Source: Phoronis australis (Eukaryota; Phoronida; Phoronidae). From it: a stretch of DNA of 30,644 nucleotides. The position numbers and the translations under genes are program-made. Below, piece by piece: positions 11,918-20,864 of this stretch. The stretch spans positions 29,434-60,077 of the forward strand of contig NMRA01001072.1 in assembly GCA_002633005.1 (NCBI GenBank), in the 5' to 3' direction. The notes under the pieces are model-generated. The model searched no databases. It worked only from the letters and a program-made list of their open reading frames with translations, and had not been told where the DNA came from. Each line of letters starts with the position of its first letter. The first letter of the stretch is position 1.

Positions 11918-13470
11918 GTAATAGAAACTACTTGGGAAGATTTAGGAATTAAGACAAACATATCTTTGTTACAAAAGTTGTAAGCTATCTGATGTTTAAC
12001 AAAATATGTTTTGTAAAGACACATTTTATTGCTGGTGATTTCAACATGCATTTCTCAATCTATACCCAGTGCTCGTGTCTTAAGAGCACGTCCACGAATG
12101 GACTAGGCAAAAAGTGATAAAGGCTATGTCACGGATTTCATCGATTGTTTGCATGACGGTAGGGGTTGATGCCCCAACCTTCATACCAACATTGATTTTT
12201 TTTGCGTGCGCCATCTTGTGGTTGCTATGGGAACGTGTTGTTTTTCTGCCAATTCCAAGCCTCGTTACAGCTACATTTTGGCCCTTTTTGCGAACTTACC
12301 TTGAGAACAATAGTGCAAAATGAAACACTTCAAGTTTATCACTGAATTGGGGTGTCTTTCAACTTGTCAGTCATAGAAAATGTCACGGTTTGAGTTACAT
12401 CTTAGCCGTTTTTGAAGGCTACCAGTTTAGCTAGTTTGCAATGATTCCAAAATGTTAAAAATTGCCCTACTTCGTGCCTCAATATCGCAGCTGAAGCTAA
12501 ATTTAAAACAACAAAACTACAACCAGAGTTTAGATTGACCTTAGCTCCACAAAATAAAACCATAAAAATTCCAGGCAATTACACTTCTTCATACCGCATC
12601 GGGCTCTAGAAGTGGGGCACCTCACCAAAATTGTGCAACTGGCCAATGTGTGCATAGTAACAAATGCATGCGAGGATTCAAAATACAGTTTTGAAATATT
12701 AAATTAGGCGATCGAACATATCAAGAGAGCTTTAATTTTGTTACTTTACAGAAAATAATGAGAAGCACAACAAGGCACGTTGGTTTCCTTTGACCCTGAC
12801 GATAATGCTGCCAATAGCATGTGCATATATAGTCACCGTTTCAAAATGCATTATGGTTGAGTAAAAAATTTATAAAGTAAGTCCAGTCATACAAAACTGC
12901 GGACTAGAATTCTGAAATTTTAATGGGTGGGTCTGACTGAAATTTAGTTTTATAGTGTTCTCGAAGTCGGTTGATCGTGTTCCCGGCCGTCGCAACTCAA
13001 GTCAACGAATTTTATAAAAAAACAATAATAGGTGTATTGGGCCGGATGGAGACAACTGCATCTCCATACAGTGTATATCACTAAACCTGAGCAAATCAGA
13101 CAACAATTGAAAGTAGTCATAAAAAAGAGATACATTGAAATGGTATGGGATAGATCCTGTGAAATGAGGTTAGAAAAACTGATGTTATAAGAATAGGCGA
13201 CTACCGGTGAAATTGGCGTTGTTGAATAACTTCTCTTAGGCTTCTCATTCAGGAAAGTCCCCGAACAGCACACGCCCAGATGTGCATATGGATGTCTGAA
13301 TATTCTCCCACTATGGATACCAATGTTTTTTAGTTTTCACCGACAACGCATAGAATGATGTATTTGCGGAAGGTTCGTAGACATTTTCATAAAAAACACA
13401 GGAAACCGATTATTTCACACGCAAGATAGCAGAAAAATCAGTTCAGATGTTTTTTTGCATCTATTACAGT
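11918..13470. other. Intron between ankyrin exons B and C, first part
   Basis: No exon was recognised. A stretch at about 12110-12330 (CCATCTTGTGGTTGCTATGG and neighbours) has the look of a dispersed repeat and holds an RFX-like site. The minus-strand frame of 107 codons at 12950-13273 matches nothing I know and is probably chance. Confidence 0.4.
12221..12234. promoter_or_regulatory. Near-palindromic RFX X-box-like site
   Basis: GTTGCTATGGGAAC differs from the ideal X-box palindrome GTTGCCATGGCAAC at two positions. Just upstream CGCCATCTTG resembles a YY1 core on the opposite strand. The pair looks promoter-like, but no transcript start is visible and the segment may be part of a repeat. 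Confidence 0.25.
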
Positions 13471-13479
13471 TTCAATAGC

Positions 13480-13760
13480 GGATTCCGGGAGGGGGCCAAG
13501 GGGGCCATGCCCCCTTAAATTCTCCCAGATACCATTTGTCAGTTCGGAGTGCGAATTGCTGACAAGCATATGCGCGCACCCAGGGGGCTCCGGGGGCGAA
13601 TGTACAATGCATTGACCTTGAACAAACCAGTTTACCGGATTTTTATAGTAATAAGGTACACAAACCCAAAAAATGTGAGACCCCTGCATCCCTACATTTT
13701 AGGGTGGGCGCGCGGATGTGGCGAAATTCTGTGCCCTGCCCCCTAACTCAAAATCCTGGA
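13480..13760. repeat. GC-rich MITE-like repeat
   Basis: A sharply GC-richer block stands in AT-rich intron. It starts near GGATTCCGGGAGGGGGCC and ends near GCCCCCTAACTCAAAATCC, TGGATTTGCCC. The reverse complement of the end (GGGCAAATCCA) resembles the start (GCGGATTCCG) only imperfectly, and G-runs of five or six mirror C-runs across the block. Short frames on both strands (13438-13746) are products of the base composition. A dispersed non-autonomous transposon is the best explanation. Confidence 0.4.
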
Positions 13761-15427
13761 TTTGCCCGAGTTTAGTATGGGTATGCAATGGGGTTTGGTG
13801 CTTACCATCAGTCAGACTCCAAGAATTCAGAAGTCTCGATACTAATACATGTAGTGTCAGCTACTTCATTGAAAAATCATAAGACAATGCATGTGCAGCA
13901 AAACGAAAATAAAATACACAAAGTTATCATTCCGACTGCATTAAGGTGAACTTGTGTAATCTTGCAAAAAGATTTTGGAACAAAGTTGGGCAATATTTAA
14001 AAACTGTCCGGATTTAAATTATTTTTACTATGTTAGACATAAAGATGCAGCAGAACAGGTTATGCTGTACTTATGTAGCAAAACGATAAGATAGCCAAAC
14101 ATTAAACAAAAAAACAAAGTAGTTTAGAGAATAGTAATACTATATTGACGCTGATATAGGACACAGGCAAATTACACGCCATAAATCAAGTAAATAGAAA
14201 AGAACAAATGTGGTCACATTTACAAAATGCGAGCAAATTAGGTGTACAATGAGACATTTTTAGTCAGCACAGATGACACGTCACAAAATGGAAATAGCTG
14301 TCTGACTACTTTTGACATACTGTATTTCAAATATCTTTGAGTCTTGTATACAAAATACATGAACAATGTGCTACTGCGGCAATTCCATTGACTCAACAAT
14401 CTTTTGTCACATTTCAAATCGACGGTCATCCTCAGCGATTCTTTTCATTCCAAAGGCATCAAACTGTGCGAGTTTCCCAGAATGATTGAGTGCTGCTAAA
14501 CGGGAAAATATTTAATCTCCCGAGGTGAGAGACATTCTTCAAAACATCACTATGACCAGGAGCAATACATTCATGGGTTACAGATAATGCTTTGCTGGCT
14601 TTTTGTTTGTAATATCGCTAGGACCTTTCAGAAAATTCATCGATGTCAGTTAGAAGCTGGTCCTAACAGGGTTGACTCTTATATCAGATGATGCAGTGAG
14701 AAACTGATTCGACTAATGGGTCTTTGGCAAAGGCGTGGGCAGCCACAATGATGGTTGGCCCCCCTCGTTGCCTGTAAATATTACAATTATATGCAACTTA
14801 ATCCGTAAACACAAGAATTATATTTTCCATAAATAGCCTTTCCCCAAAGTATTTATTATCACCATTCAAAATAGTTTGGAAAGATGGCCACTCACATATG
14901 CATACAACCCTCCTTGTGTGCAAGCAGCACTCAAAACAAAAGGTGTCGTCAATTAATCAAAATGTAAATTAACTACTAAAACCTGGAAAACCATCAATTT
15001 TGATATATAGCATTGCCACGGCTTCGAAATGCCATAAAGTTAAGACAAGATCCAACACTCTTCATGCCACGATGCTGATTGAGAAAATTTTATGTTTTAG
15101 TATATGATTTTCAGGCTAAAAGGAATACAATTGCATCCTCAATATTTTTAGCTAAATGCACCTTTCAAAATTTGCCTCAGTTGTCACTAAAGCAACCCGG
15201 AGCAACTATAAAAATCCTGTTATGACCTATTTGGAGTGCCTAAGCTTTCATTACAAGCAGTCTTCCCTCTCAGAGGAATTTTCAAAGGTTGACACTTGTG
15301 GTGAAATAACTGGCACAGAACTAAACAGATTGTGCACTAATGAACATAGCTCCTCAAACATAGTTCAAAGTCTGTTAACGCTATCCATTGACTCACAGGT
15401 TCTGGGCTAAACTCGCAAAACATAACT
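13761..15427. other. Intron B-C, middle part; no gene seen
   Basis: AT-rich sequence with short frames only (14238-14429 minus; 15156-15410 plus, 84 codons starting MHLSKFASVVTK). None resembles a known domain. A TACATGTA palindrome lies at 13846-13853. Confidence 0.4.
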
Positions 15428-15579
15428 TGTGCACCCAAAAATCGCAGTGCGTGAAGCCAAAGCCACTTTGTCTGAGAGACATGGTTGACAAGACAGTAAA
15501 TACAGCATACATGCAAAGTGTTTTGTCTGCAAATACAAGGACAGTCACCAGTTTTTAAGTCAATGCGCAGCTTACAAGC
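15428..15579 (-). pseudogene. Possible decayed SWIM-type zinc finger of a transposase
   Basis: The minus-strand frame reads ACKLRIDLKTGDCPC. In a second frame, shifted just after that, it continues YLQTKHFACMLYLLSC. SWIM zinc fingers of MULE transposases and related proteins have the form CxC-x(n)-CxH after a beta strand ending xDLxTGxCxC. The first CxC is present; the final His of CxH is not (M or L in its place), and a frameshift separates the halves. If real it is a dead fragment. It lies on the same strand as, and downstream of, the exon at 16533-16840, so both may belong to one element. Confidence 0.22.
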
Positions 15580-15900
15580 CCAACAGCCCTGTTTATATTT
15601 GAGGCACTTTGCAAACCTTGTAGTTACATACTCCTGTAACTATGGACAACTTGTGCAGTAAAACTTCAGAGAGGCAAAATTCGCTGAATGCACGGCATTT
15701 TCATTTGTCTACGAGGTTTATAACCGACCACAATACAACTGAAATAAAAATCTACAACAACTACTGTTTTGCGATCATTAAATGTTGATGCACTTAATCC
15801 GGAACCAAGAATCTCAGAAAAAGGTTTTGTGCAACAACTCTCCAATTCATTAAATTACTACTTACTAGTACTCTTTCTGTAGTAAGCTCAACAACAGTGG

Positions 15901-16128
15901 CTAACTTCTTTGGTAAACGCTTACAATTTCTGCATAGACCTGCAATTGAATTTTATGGAAAGTTGGCACAACAGAAATCCCAATAGAATGCTGTATTTTG
16001 ATTCCCCAAATGTTTTCCCCAGTCTTATTCTTGAGGTTGAATGATTCAGGTATTAGGGACCTTAACAGTGTTAAAATTTTAGCCATGTTAATTAAATTAG
16101 GTCCCATTGTAATGGGGTTCCACTGCAT
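15901..16128 (-). other. 75-codon minus-strand frame overlapping the dispersed repeat
   Basis: The frame begins MQWNPITMGPNLINMAKILT and runs through LIPESFNLKNKTGEN. The part inside the repeat (16012-16128) stays open in the second copy near 29151-29268, with only a few substitutions, but the part outside (ENIWGIKIQHSIG onward) is unique. No known domain. It may be chance, since two young copies of any frame would both remain open. Confidence 0.15.
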
Positions 16129-16729
16129 ACTTGGAAAATTATGTATCTCTGGTTATACAGATAGAGAAATGTGACCAATCAGAAGTGACTACAGGTGAAT
16201 TAGATGAGAAATTGGTGTCAGCTAGGAGACAAGGGCTCGATTAAATCTTTTGATTATGGACACCAAATTTCCACTTCTTACACATGCATATTCATAAAAT
16301 GGAATGTATTTCGACAAACCTTAAATATTTAGATAAAAAGAATGTTTTACTAATACAAGTCAGTACTGGAAGAAGTTACTAAAATTACTCTAGTACTCGA
16401 GTGTCTTTACTCCATGTAGGGTTGTGCCCTTCATGGCGACTGCAGTCAGAATCTAGTTGAGAAAGCAAATATAATAAAGTCATTATCAACAGGTATAGAG
16501 TATTGATGACCTGCAGCTGCATAACAACTTACCTGACCCAACTGGAATCGATATATTCTGTTCTTCCAGAAATTCTTTGTTGACTGTATTTCCATTTACA
16601 TTCCAAACTCAAGCTTGGCTTTCGGCTTAGCCTTAGAGCCCTTCTGATGTTGAAGGTGGGCACATATCTTACTTTTACTTGGCCTCCATCTGATTCCATG
16701 CTGAGATCGACGATTTCCACAAACTGGGG
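16012..16729 (-). repeat. Dispersed repeat, copy 1 (partner of 29151-29861)
   Basis: From TGTTTTCCCCAG through CCACAAACTGGGG this segment is nearly identical, about 95% by eye, to 29151-29861 in the same orientation 13 kb away. The main size difference is a 6-bp in-frame deletion in copy 2. Copy 1 continues beyond the match into a G-run (GGGGGGTGGGGGG) and more of the coding exon. Strand is given for the coding frame it contains. Confidence 0.8.
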
Positions 16730-16840
16730 GGTGGGGGGCAAATTGCTGAAAACAAGCCCATTCTGACCCTGGCAAGAATCAGCTGCCACTTTCAGTTTCA
16801 GCACTGTCACTGAACGGGACTGGGTCGGTGACTTTAACAT
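16533..16840 (-). CDS. Repeat-associated coding exon, unknown family
   Basis: The minus-strand frame of about 103 codons runs from MLKSPTQSRSVTVLKLKVAA to GRTEYIDSSWV, and the strong donor GTCAG/GTAAGT follows at 16532. Central residues VEIVDLSMES, then VKVRYVPTFNIRRALRLS, suggest beta strands followed by a basic segment. The second copy (29671-29852) keeps the same frame and the same donor. The differences there are a two-codon deletion and conservative or mild substitutions, with no stop. That points to a multi-exon gene of a transposable element on the minus strand. I do not recognise the domain. The true upstream boundary is uncertain: the Met is simply the first in frame. Confidence 0.4.
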
Positions 16841-16961
16841 ATTTCAAATGGCTTGCTATGGACTTGCTGCAATCAGTTAGTGCTTCAATTGCTTGCTGCA
16901 TGGTTTCGATATTCCTTTGAAGCTCCATTAACCAGATTTGAAGAATTATGCCAACGAACAC
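16779..16961 (-). other. Coiled-coil-like frame upstream of the repeat-associated exon
   Basis: A 60-codon minus-strand frame contains MELQRNIETMQQAIEALTDC followed by SKSIASHLKYVK, a good amphipathic, coiled-coil-like helix. It overlaps the start of the next exon frame (16533-16840) in a different frame. Either an intron or a single frameshift could join LKYVK to the downstream frame. If joined, the product would have an N-terminal helix and a C-terminal strand-rich part. Unknown family. Confidence 0.25.
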
Positions 16962-17104
16962 ACTATATTAACTACTTCCACCGCCTCATCAGCCATTTTT
17001 CTTCAGTGATATCAGAGACACCTGAAGGGCTCTTCATCAAAATGGTAATTCACAGTAAGAAAACAAAACAAAAAATACTAATTTTATCGAATTTTATTTG
17101 CTAA

Positions 17105-17969
17105 GAAATAAGCCCAATAATGTAACAACCATTTGAGCACTTTTAAATCTCAAAATTCAACATTTTCGATGACTAGTAGCTATTGTCACAAGTGCTCACT
17201 TTGGCTGAGGTGGCTGCGAACAATTGCTCATTACTATATGAAGACATGTGTTGGCTGGTGGTTTTGATGCCAAATATCTATTCTACTAAGATAGATCAAA
17301 CCCACAATTAAGTTTCAAAGTGTAAAATTTGGCTTCAGCTGAGATTGACTCATTCAAACCTGGGCAAGTTATCCATGTTTTCTGCTTGTATGACCCCATA
17401 ACCCTTCAAACCCGAAATGTGGAATTTAAGGTGTAACTTGACACTTTTATTTTTCATTTTTACGAAGACCATGGGTGACTTAATACAAAACAGTAGCTGT
17501 TTCGTTTTCTAGTAGCTTCTGTAATTACTTACAATGTCACAAAAACTGTGGTTATTGGGGTAAGTTCTGAAAGTGGTTTTCATTGAATACTGAGGTACCC
17601 GACTTTTAAGCTACCTAACGCGATAGAATTTGTTTAAAGTGCATTTTAGTAATTATCATAAGAAAGTAAACAAAAATGCATAATATGATCCAAATCCGTC
17701 ACATAGGGTTTATCACCCCTGTATGGATTTTTGCCTGGTCTGAAACGTAATTCACTCTTAAGAAACAGTGAGGTTTGAATCACGTCAACAACGTAATTGT
17801 CAGCTTCACCTTCATTCATTTTGTCCATTCAACATTACAACTTTATATTAAATAAGAAGCCAGTAAAGATGTTTATAGACACAACATGGAGGTTTCGCTG
17901 AGAAGTTATGGAGGCGCTGAGTAATTTCTTGCAATGACGTCCACAGCATGTTCTGTTGTTACTGCAACG
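17105..17969. other. Intron B-C, last part; no gene seen
   Basis: AT-rich sequence. A 60-codon minus-strand frame (17646-17828) shows no recognisable domain. Nothing else is supported. Confidence 0.4.
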
Positions 17970-18136
17970 TTTTTTAAAATCACCTGTAACAATTGATAAC
18001 AATTATTGTAGTGTCTTAGGGGAGTCAGTAATGTTTTATTTATGTCACCTTACAAGTTCACTTTCCGTGTATGTTAATTAGCTCTCAACGTTGATCGTCC
18101 ATTCACACATCTTCATTATACATGTGTATTACATAG

Positions 18137-18235
18137 GGTGGCTGCACACCGCTGCTCGGTGCAGCATGGGAGGGTCATACACAGACTGTGGAGGTGTTGT
18201 TGGCCAACAAGGCCAGTGTAGATGTACCTGATGTG
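18137..18235 (+). CDS. Ankyrin-repeat gene, exon C (complete ANK repeat, damaged donor)
   Basis: Acceptor TTACATAG, then 33 codons in phase 0: GGCTPLLGAAWEGHTQTVEV followed by LLANKASVDVPDV. The TPL turn, GAA helix, EGHTQTVEVLL helix and VDVPD loop fit a full ankyrin repeat. Family consensus has His after TPL; here it is Leu. The expected donor GTAAGT after the last codon reads CTAAGT (18236-18241), so the normal splice is broken. Alternatives that keep frame are GAT/GTGCTA three bases earlier and CAG/GTTGTT at 18253/18254, which would add six codons. Skipping the exon also keeps frame. It shares origin with exon D through the local triplication. Confidence 0.75.
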
Positions 18236-18518
18236 CTAAGTAATGACACACAGGTTGTTTGGTTGAACTAGTTGTTTACACAAAGGATTGTATAAATCTT
18301 TGAATGACATTTCGTTGATATTTTTCACAATTTCATGTTTTTAAACAACGTCAGTTTAAGTGTCTATAATCTATGGTGTCGTCTGCTTTCCGTAGAAGAG
18401 TCCTGAAAGACGGGAATCGCTGAACTGGCTTGTAGTGTGTTCTAAAACTATGAAATCATTACAAGTATTGTACCATCGTTTTAAAGTCACCTGTAAAAAT
18501 CATCAGGAGTATCTGAAC

Positions 18519-18638
18519 ATCTTAGAGGAGTCAGTAATATTTCATTTATGTCACTTTACAAGTTCACATTCCCCCGTGTATGTTAATTAGCTCTAAACGT
18601 TGATTGTCATTCACACATCTCCATTATATATTACATAG
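18519..18638 (+). pseudogene. Middle copy of the triplicated segment, exon deleted
   Basis: The intron 3' end, including polypyrimidine-poor TATATTACATAG, is preserved, but the ankyrin exon that should follow is gone. The next bases (TATGGCGCTAAACAATGTC) align with intron downstream of exon C. The orphan acceptor has no open ankyrin frame after it. Confidence 0.65.
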
Positions 18639-18878
18639 TATGGCGCTAAACAATGTCAAATTAAATGTCGTCTGCTCTACATGCTTGAGCATTCAAAGAC
18701 TGGAAACAATGAACACGCTGTGTTGTTTGTTCTAAAACTATGACACCATTACAAGTATTATAGCGTCTTAGAAGGGTCAGTAATGATTCATTTAATAGTC
18801 ACTTTGCAAGTTCACTTTTCCCCGTGGATGTTAATTTGCTCATCGTCCATTCACACATCTCCATTATATATTACATAG

Positions 18879-18977
18879 GAGGGTCAGACACCGCTGCACT
18901 TGGCATCACGGGAGGGTCATACAGCCGTCGTACAGTGTCTCATCCAACAGGGGGCCAACGTGAATGTCCGTGATGAG
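18879..18977 (+). CDS. Ankyrin-repeat gene, exon D (complete ANK repeat)
   Basis: Acceptor TATATTACATAG and donor GTAATT bound 33 codons in phase 0: EGQTPLHLASREGHTAVVQC followed by LIQQGANVNVRDE. This is the closest match in the window to the ankyrin consensus, with GQTPLHLA, REGHTAVV, GANVNVRD all in register and no defects. It lies 643 bp after exon C, the shortest intron in the array, and arose with it by tandem duplication. It splices in frame to exon G at 27668 if the decayed exons between are skipped. Confidence 0.85.
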
Positions 18978-19494
18978 GTAATTAATGACAAACTGGTCGT
19001 TTGGTTGAACGAGTGGTTATACAACGAAGATGAACATACAACGCGTGGCTAGACTGAATTATTCGATGATTTAATCAATTAAACACCAGTATGTGATTTT
19101 GTTGTAAACGTTGACATTTCTTGTTGCACTCCACCGCGCATGACGTGACATGCACGTGACCTTAAATAATTAAAACTGGAGTTGTACAATGGGTTGGTTT
19201 TTACTTGCATTTCCATAGCGCTAACTACACGAAATGAATGTCTCTCTTTGGTAATATATAACACCGAGTTGTTATATTTAGAGTCATCGTTTCAATCACG
19301 TGACTATACCAAATCAGACCGGCATTGAAGGGATTTCGCTCGAGTTTAAATGTCCAGTGTACATGTAGTCGCGGTCTGTTGAGTCAACCACTTCATAAGT
19401 ATGCAGCTGATTGTGGAGTTTTGAACTGGAAATATAAAACGTAACCCACTGTTGATCCACCCGGAATTACTTCATTTTTGTTCTCTTACTGCAG

Positions 19495-19564
19495 GATGGA
19501 AACACCCTACACAGGCCATAATTTGCTAGAATATTTATTGTGGGAAGTAAACATTTACCCTATG
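19495..19564 (+). pseudogene. Decayed ankyrin exon E
   Basis: A good acceptor (TTCTCTTACTGCAG) is followed by DGNT-LHRP in the phase-0 frame and then a stop. Moving to another frame, GHNLLEYLLWEVNIYP continues with the spacing of an ankyrin helix 2 and loop (GHxxLVEYLLxxGANI). About 29 bp are missing against the 99-bp norm, so the first-helix region is deleted and the frame is shifted. No donor follows at the expected place. An open plus-strand frame (19478-19711) covers the second half only and reads on into intron. Most likely this is a dead exon that is skipped. Confidence 0.5.
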
Positions 19565-19977
19565 ACAAAATTATGGACATCCCTCGAAACAATGATTCAA
19601 AGACTAAATATGTCTGATGGTAAAAGTTGTTGGGAAAATATCAGATGTGGACTGCATAATAAACGGTTTATCATGGCGTTGACCGGAATGGAACTGTTTG
19701 TCACATTTTAATGCCACTGTGTGTGACGTAGATGTGAACTGTATAGAAATATGCCAAATTTGTCCACTGAAAGAACAAATATAACAGTTCAGTGTCTTTA
19801 AAACGTGAGTGTTGTGAAAGCTTTTGGGAATTCATTATTATACCAAATTTTCCCTTTTTACAGCAAAGGTAGTAACAGGTGTACACCAACTGTGTTTCAA
19901 ATTTAATGCCACGAAGGCTTGCAGGTAGACATAGGCCTAATGTATTGAACGTGGTTTTGAGTAGAAACACTCGCCTG

Positions 19978-20330
19978 GTGGCAAATTGGTTAAGTGCAAA
20001 CCTTCCATGCTGAAATACAAAATAATTCTAACAGAAAATAGATGTCATCATCAGGGCCAACCATACTCGTGCTTTTTGGTTATTAACTATAAATTGGAAT
20101 GTTTGATTATCTAAATTTTCCTCTATTCCTTCTCAATGGCTATACAACTTCCCTCACGGGCGCCGAATCAAGGGTGGCTGTGGTGCTGTAGCTCCCACTT
20201 TTTCAAAGCTGCGCCACCCATGGTCTATTTGCGGTGCACCACAGGCTCTTTTGCCCCCACTTTTTTCAGTGCTGCGCCGCCATGTGAAAGTGTCGCATCT
20301 CATCGTCTTTTTAAGATTGAAATCGTTTGA
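19978..20330. repeat. Possible SINE-like or dispersed repeat segment
   Basis: TGGCAAATTGGTTAAGTGC near 19980 resembles a tRNA A-box region. At 20155-20290 a GC-richer stretch has two related blocks, GCTCCCACTTTTTCAAAGCT and CCCCCACTTTTTTCAGTGCT, each followed by GCGCC and CATGG or CATG. The 64-codon frame at 20136-20330 is a by-product. This is probably a repeat family; no B-box was found, so a tRNA origin is only a possibility. Confidence 0.25.
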
Positions 20331-20832
20331 TCATAATCAAGTACTACACTATACGAGTTGTGAATTTTTGTCTCCAAAATGTTGATGCGACGGTTGACAA
20401 TGGGATAAAAGTGACAAGACTAATTCACAATGCGTGGTCTAGCGGATCTTCACCACAAATGTAAAGATTACGTAAACACTATAGTCTGGACCCACCCAAT
20501 AAGTTTGGCTCACCCCTCACACGACAATCTTATTTGGGGTACCAAGACATTATTCAAGACGCAGCGCGTCAAAAACAGCGTGTGCACTATACAAAACACA
20601 AAAATCTAAACTAATGAACAAAAGATTTCTTATTTTCGAAAAGGATGAGACAAAGTCATAATTCAAAAAAAAATTATGTTTAAACGGAAAATGAATCGTA
20701 GTGATTTTGACGAGTTTGCTGGAGCTTCAACAATACTGCGAGAAGTGCAGTTTGGGGGTTTCAAGTCTTGAGATTTTGAGTTCTTGAACATAAGACTTCC
20801 CATCATATTTACAATGAATGTATTCTGTGGAG

Positions 20833-20858
20833 AAGGTGGAAGTTGTCAAACTCCTTTG
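20833..20858 (+). other. Possible ankyrin exon fragment with intact donor
   Basis: The bases read KVEVVKLL, the typical second helix of an ankyrin repeat, immediately before the strong donor GTAAGT at 20859. The preceding codons contain a stop and no TPLH signature, and the final loop of the repeat is absent. In another frame the same bases read GSCQTPL, so the match could be coincidence. Confidence 0.2.
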
Positions 20859-20864
20859 GTAAGT

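Larger units (their letters stand above)
17970..19020 (+). repeat. Triplicated intron-exon segment of the ankyrin gene
   Basis: Three copies of a block running from GTCTTAG-GAG-TCAGTAATG to the acceptor TTACATAG lie at 18013-18136, 18519-18638 and 18765-18878. Copies 1 and 3 are followed by an ankyrin exon and then by similar intron starts (TTTGGTTGAACTAGTTG against TTTGGTTGAACGAGTGG). Copies 1 and 2 share the later downstream part (TGTCGTCTGCT, then GTTCTAAAACTATGA and ATTACAAGTATT). Copy 2 has no exon: its TTACATAG is followed directly by sequence equivalent to about 18345 in copy 1, so the exon and about 200 bp were deleted. Confidence 0.75.

Noticed and set aside
19978-20010. tRNA A-box-like TGGCAAATTGGTTAAGTGC as a tRNA gene
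   Set aside because: No B-box or cloverleaf; kept only as a possible SINE-like trace.
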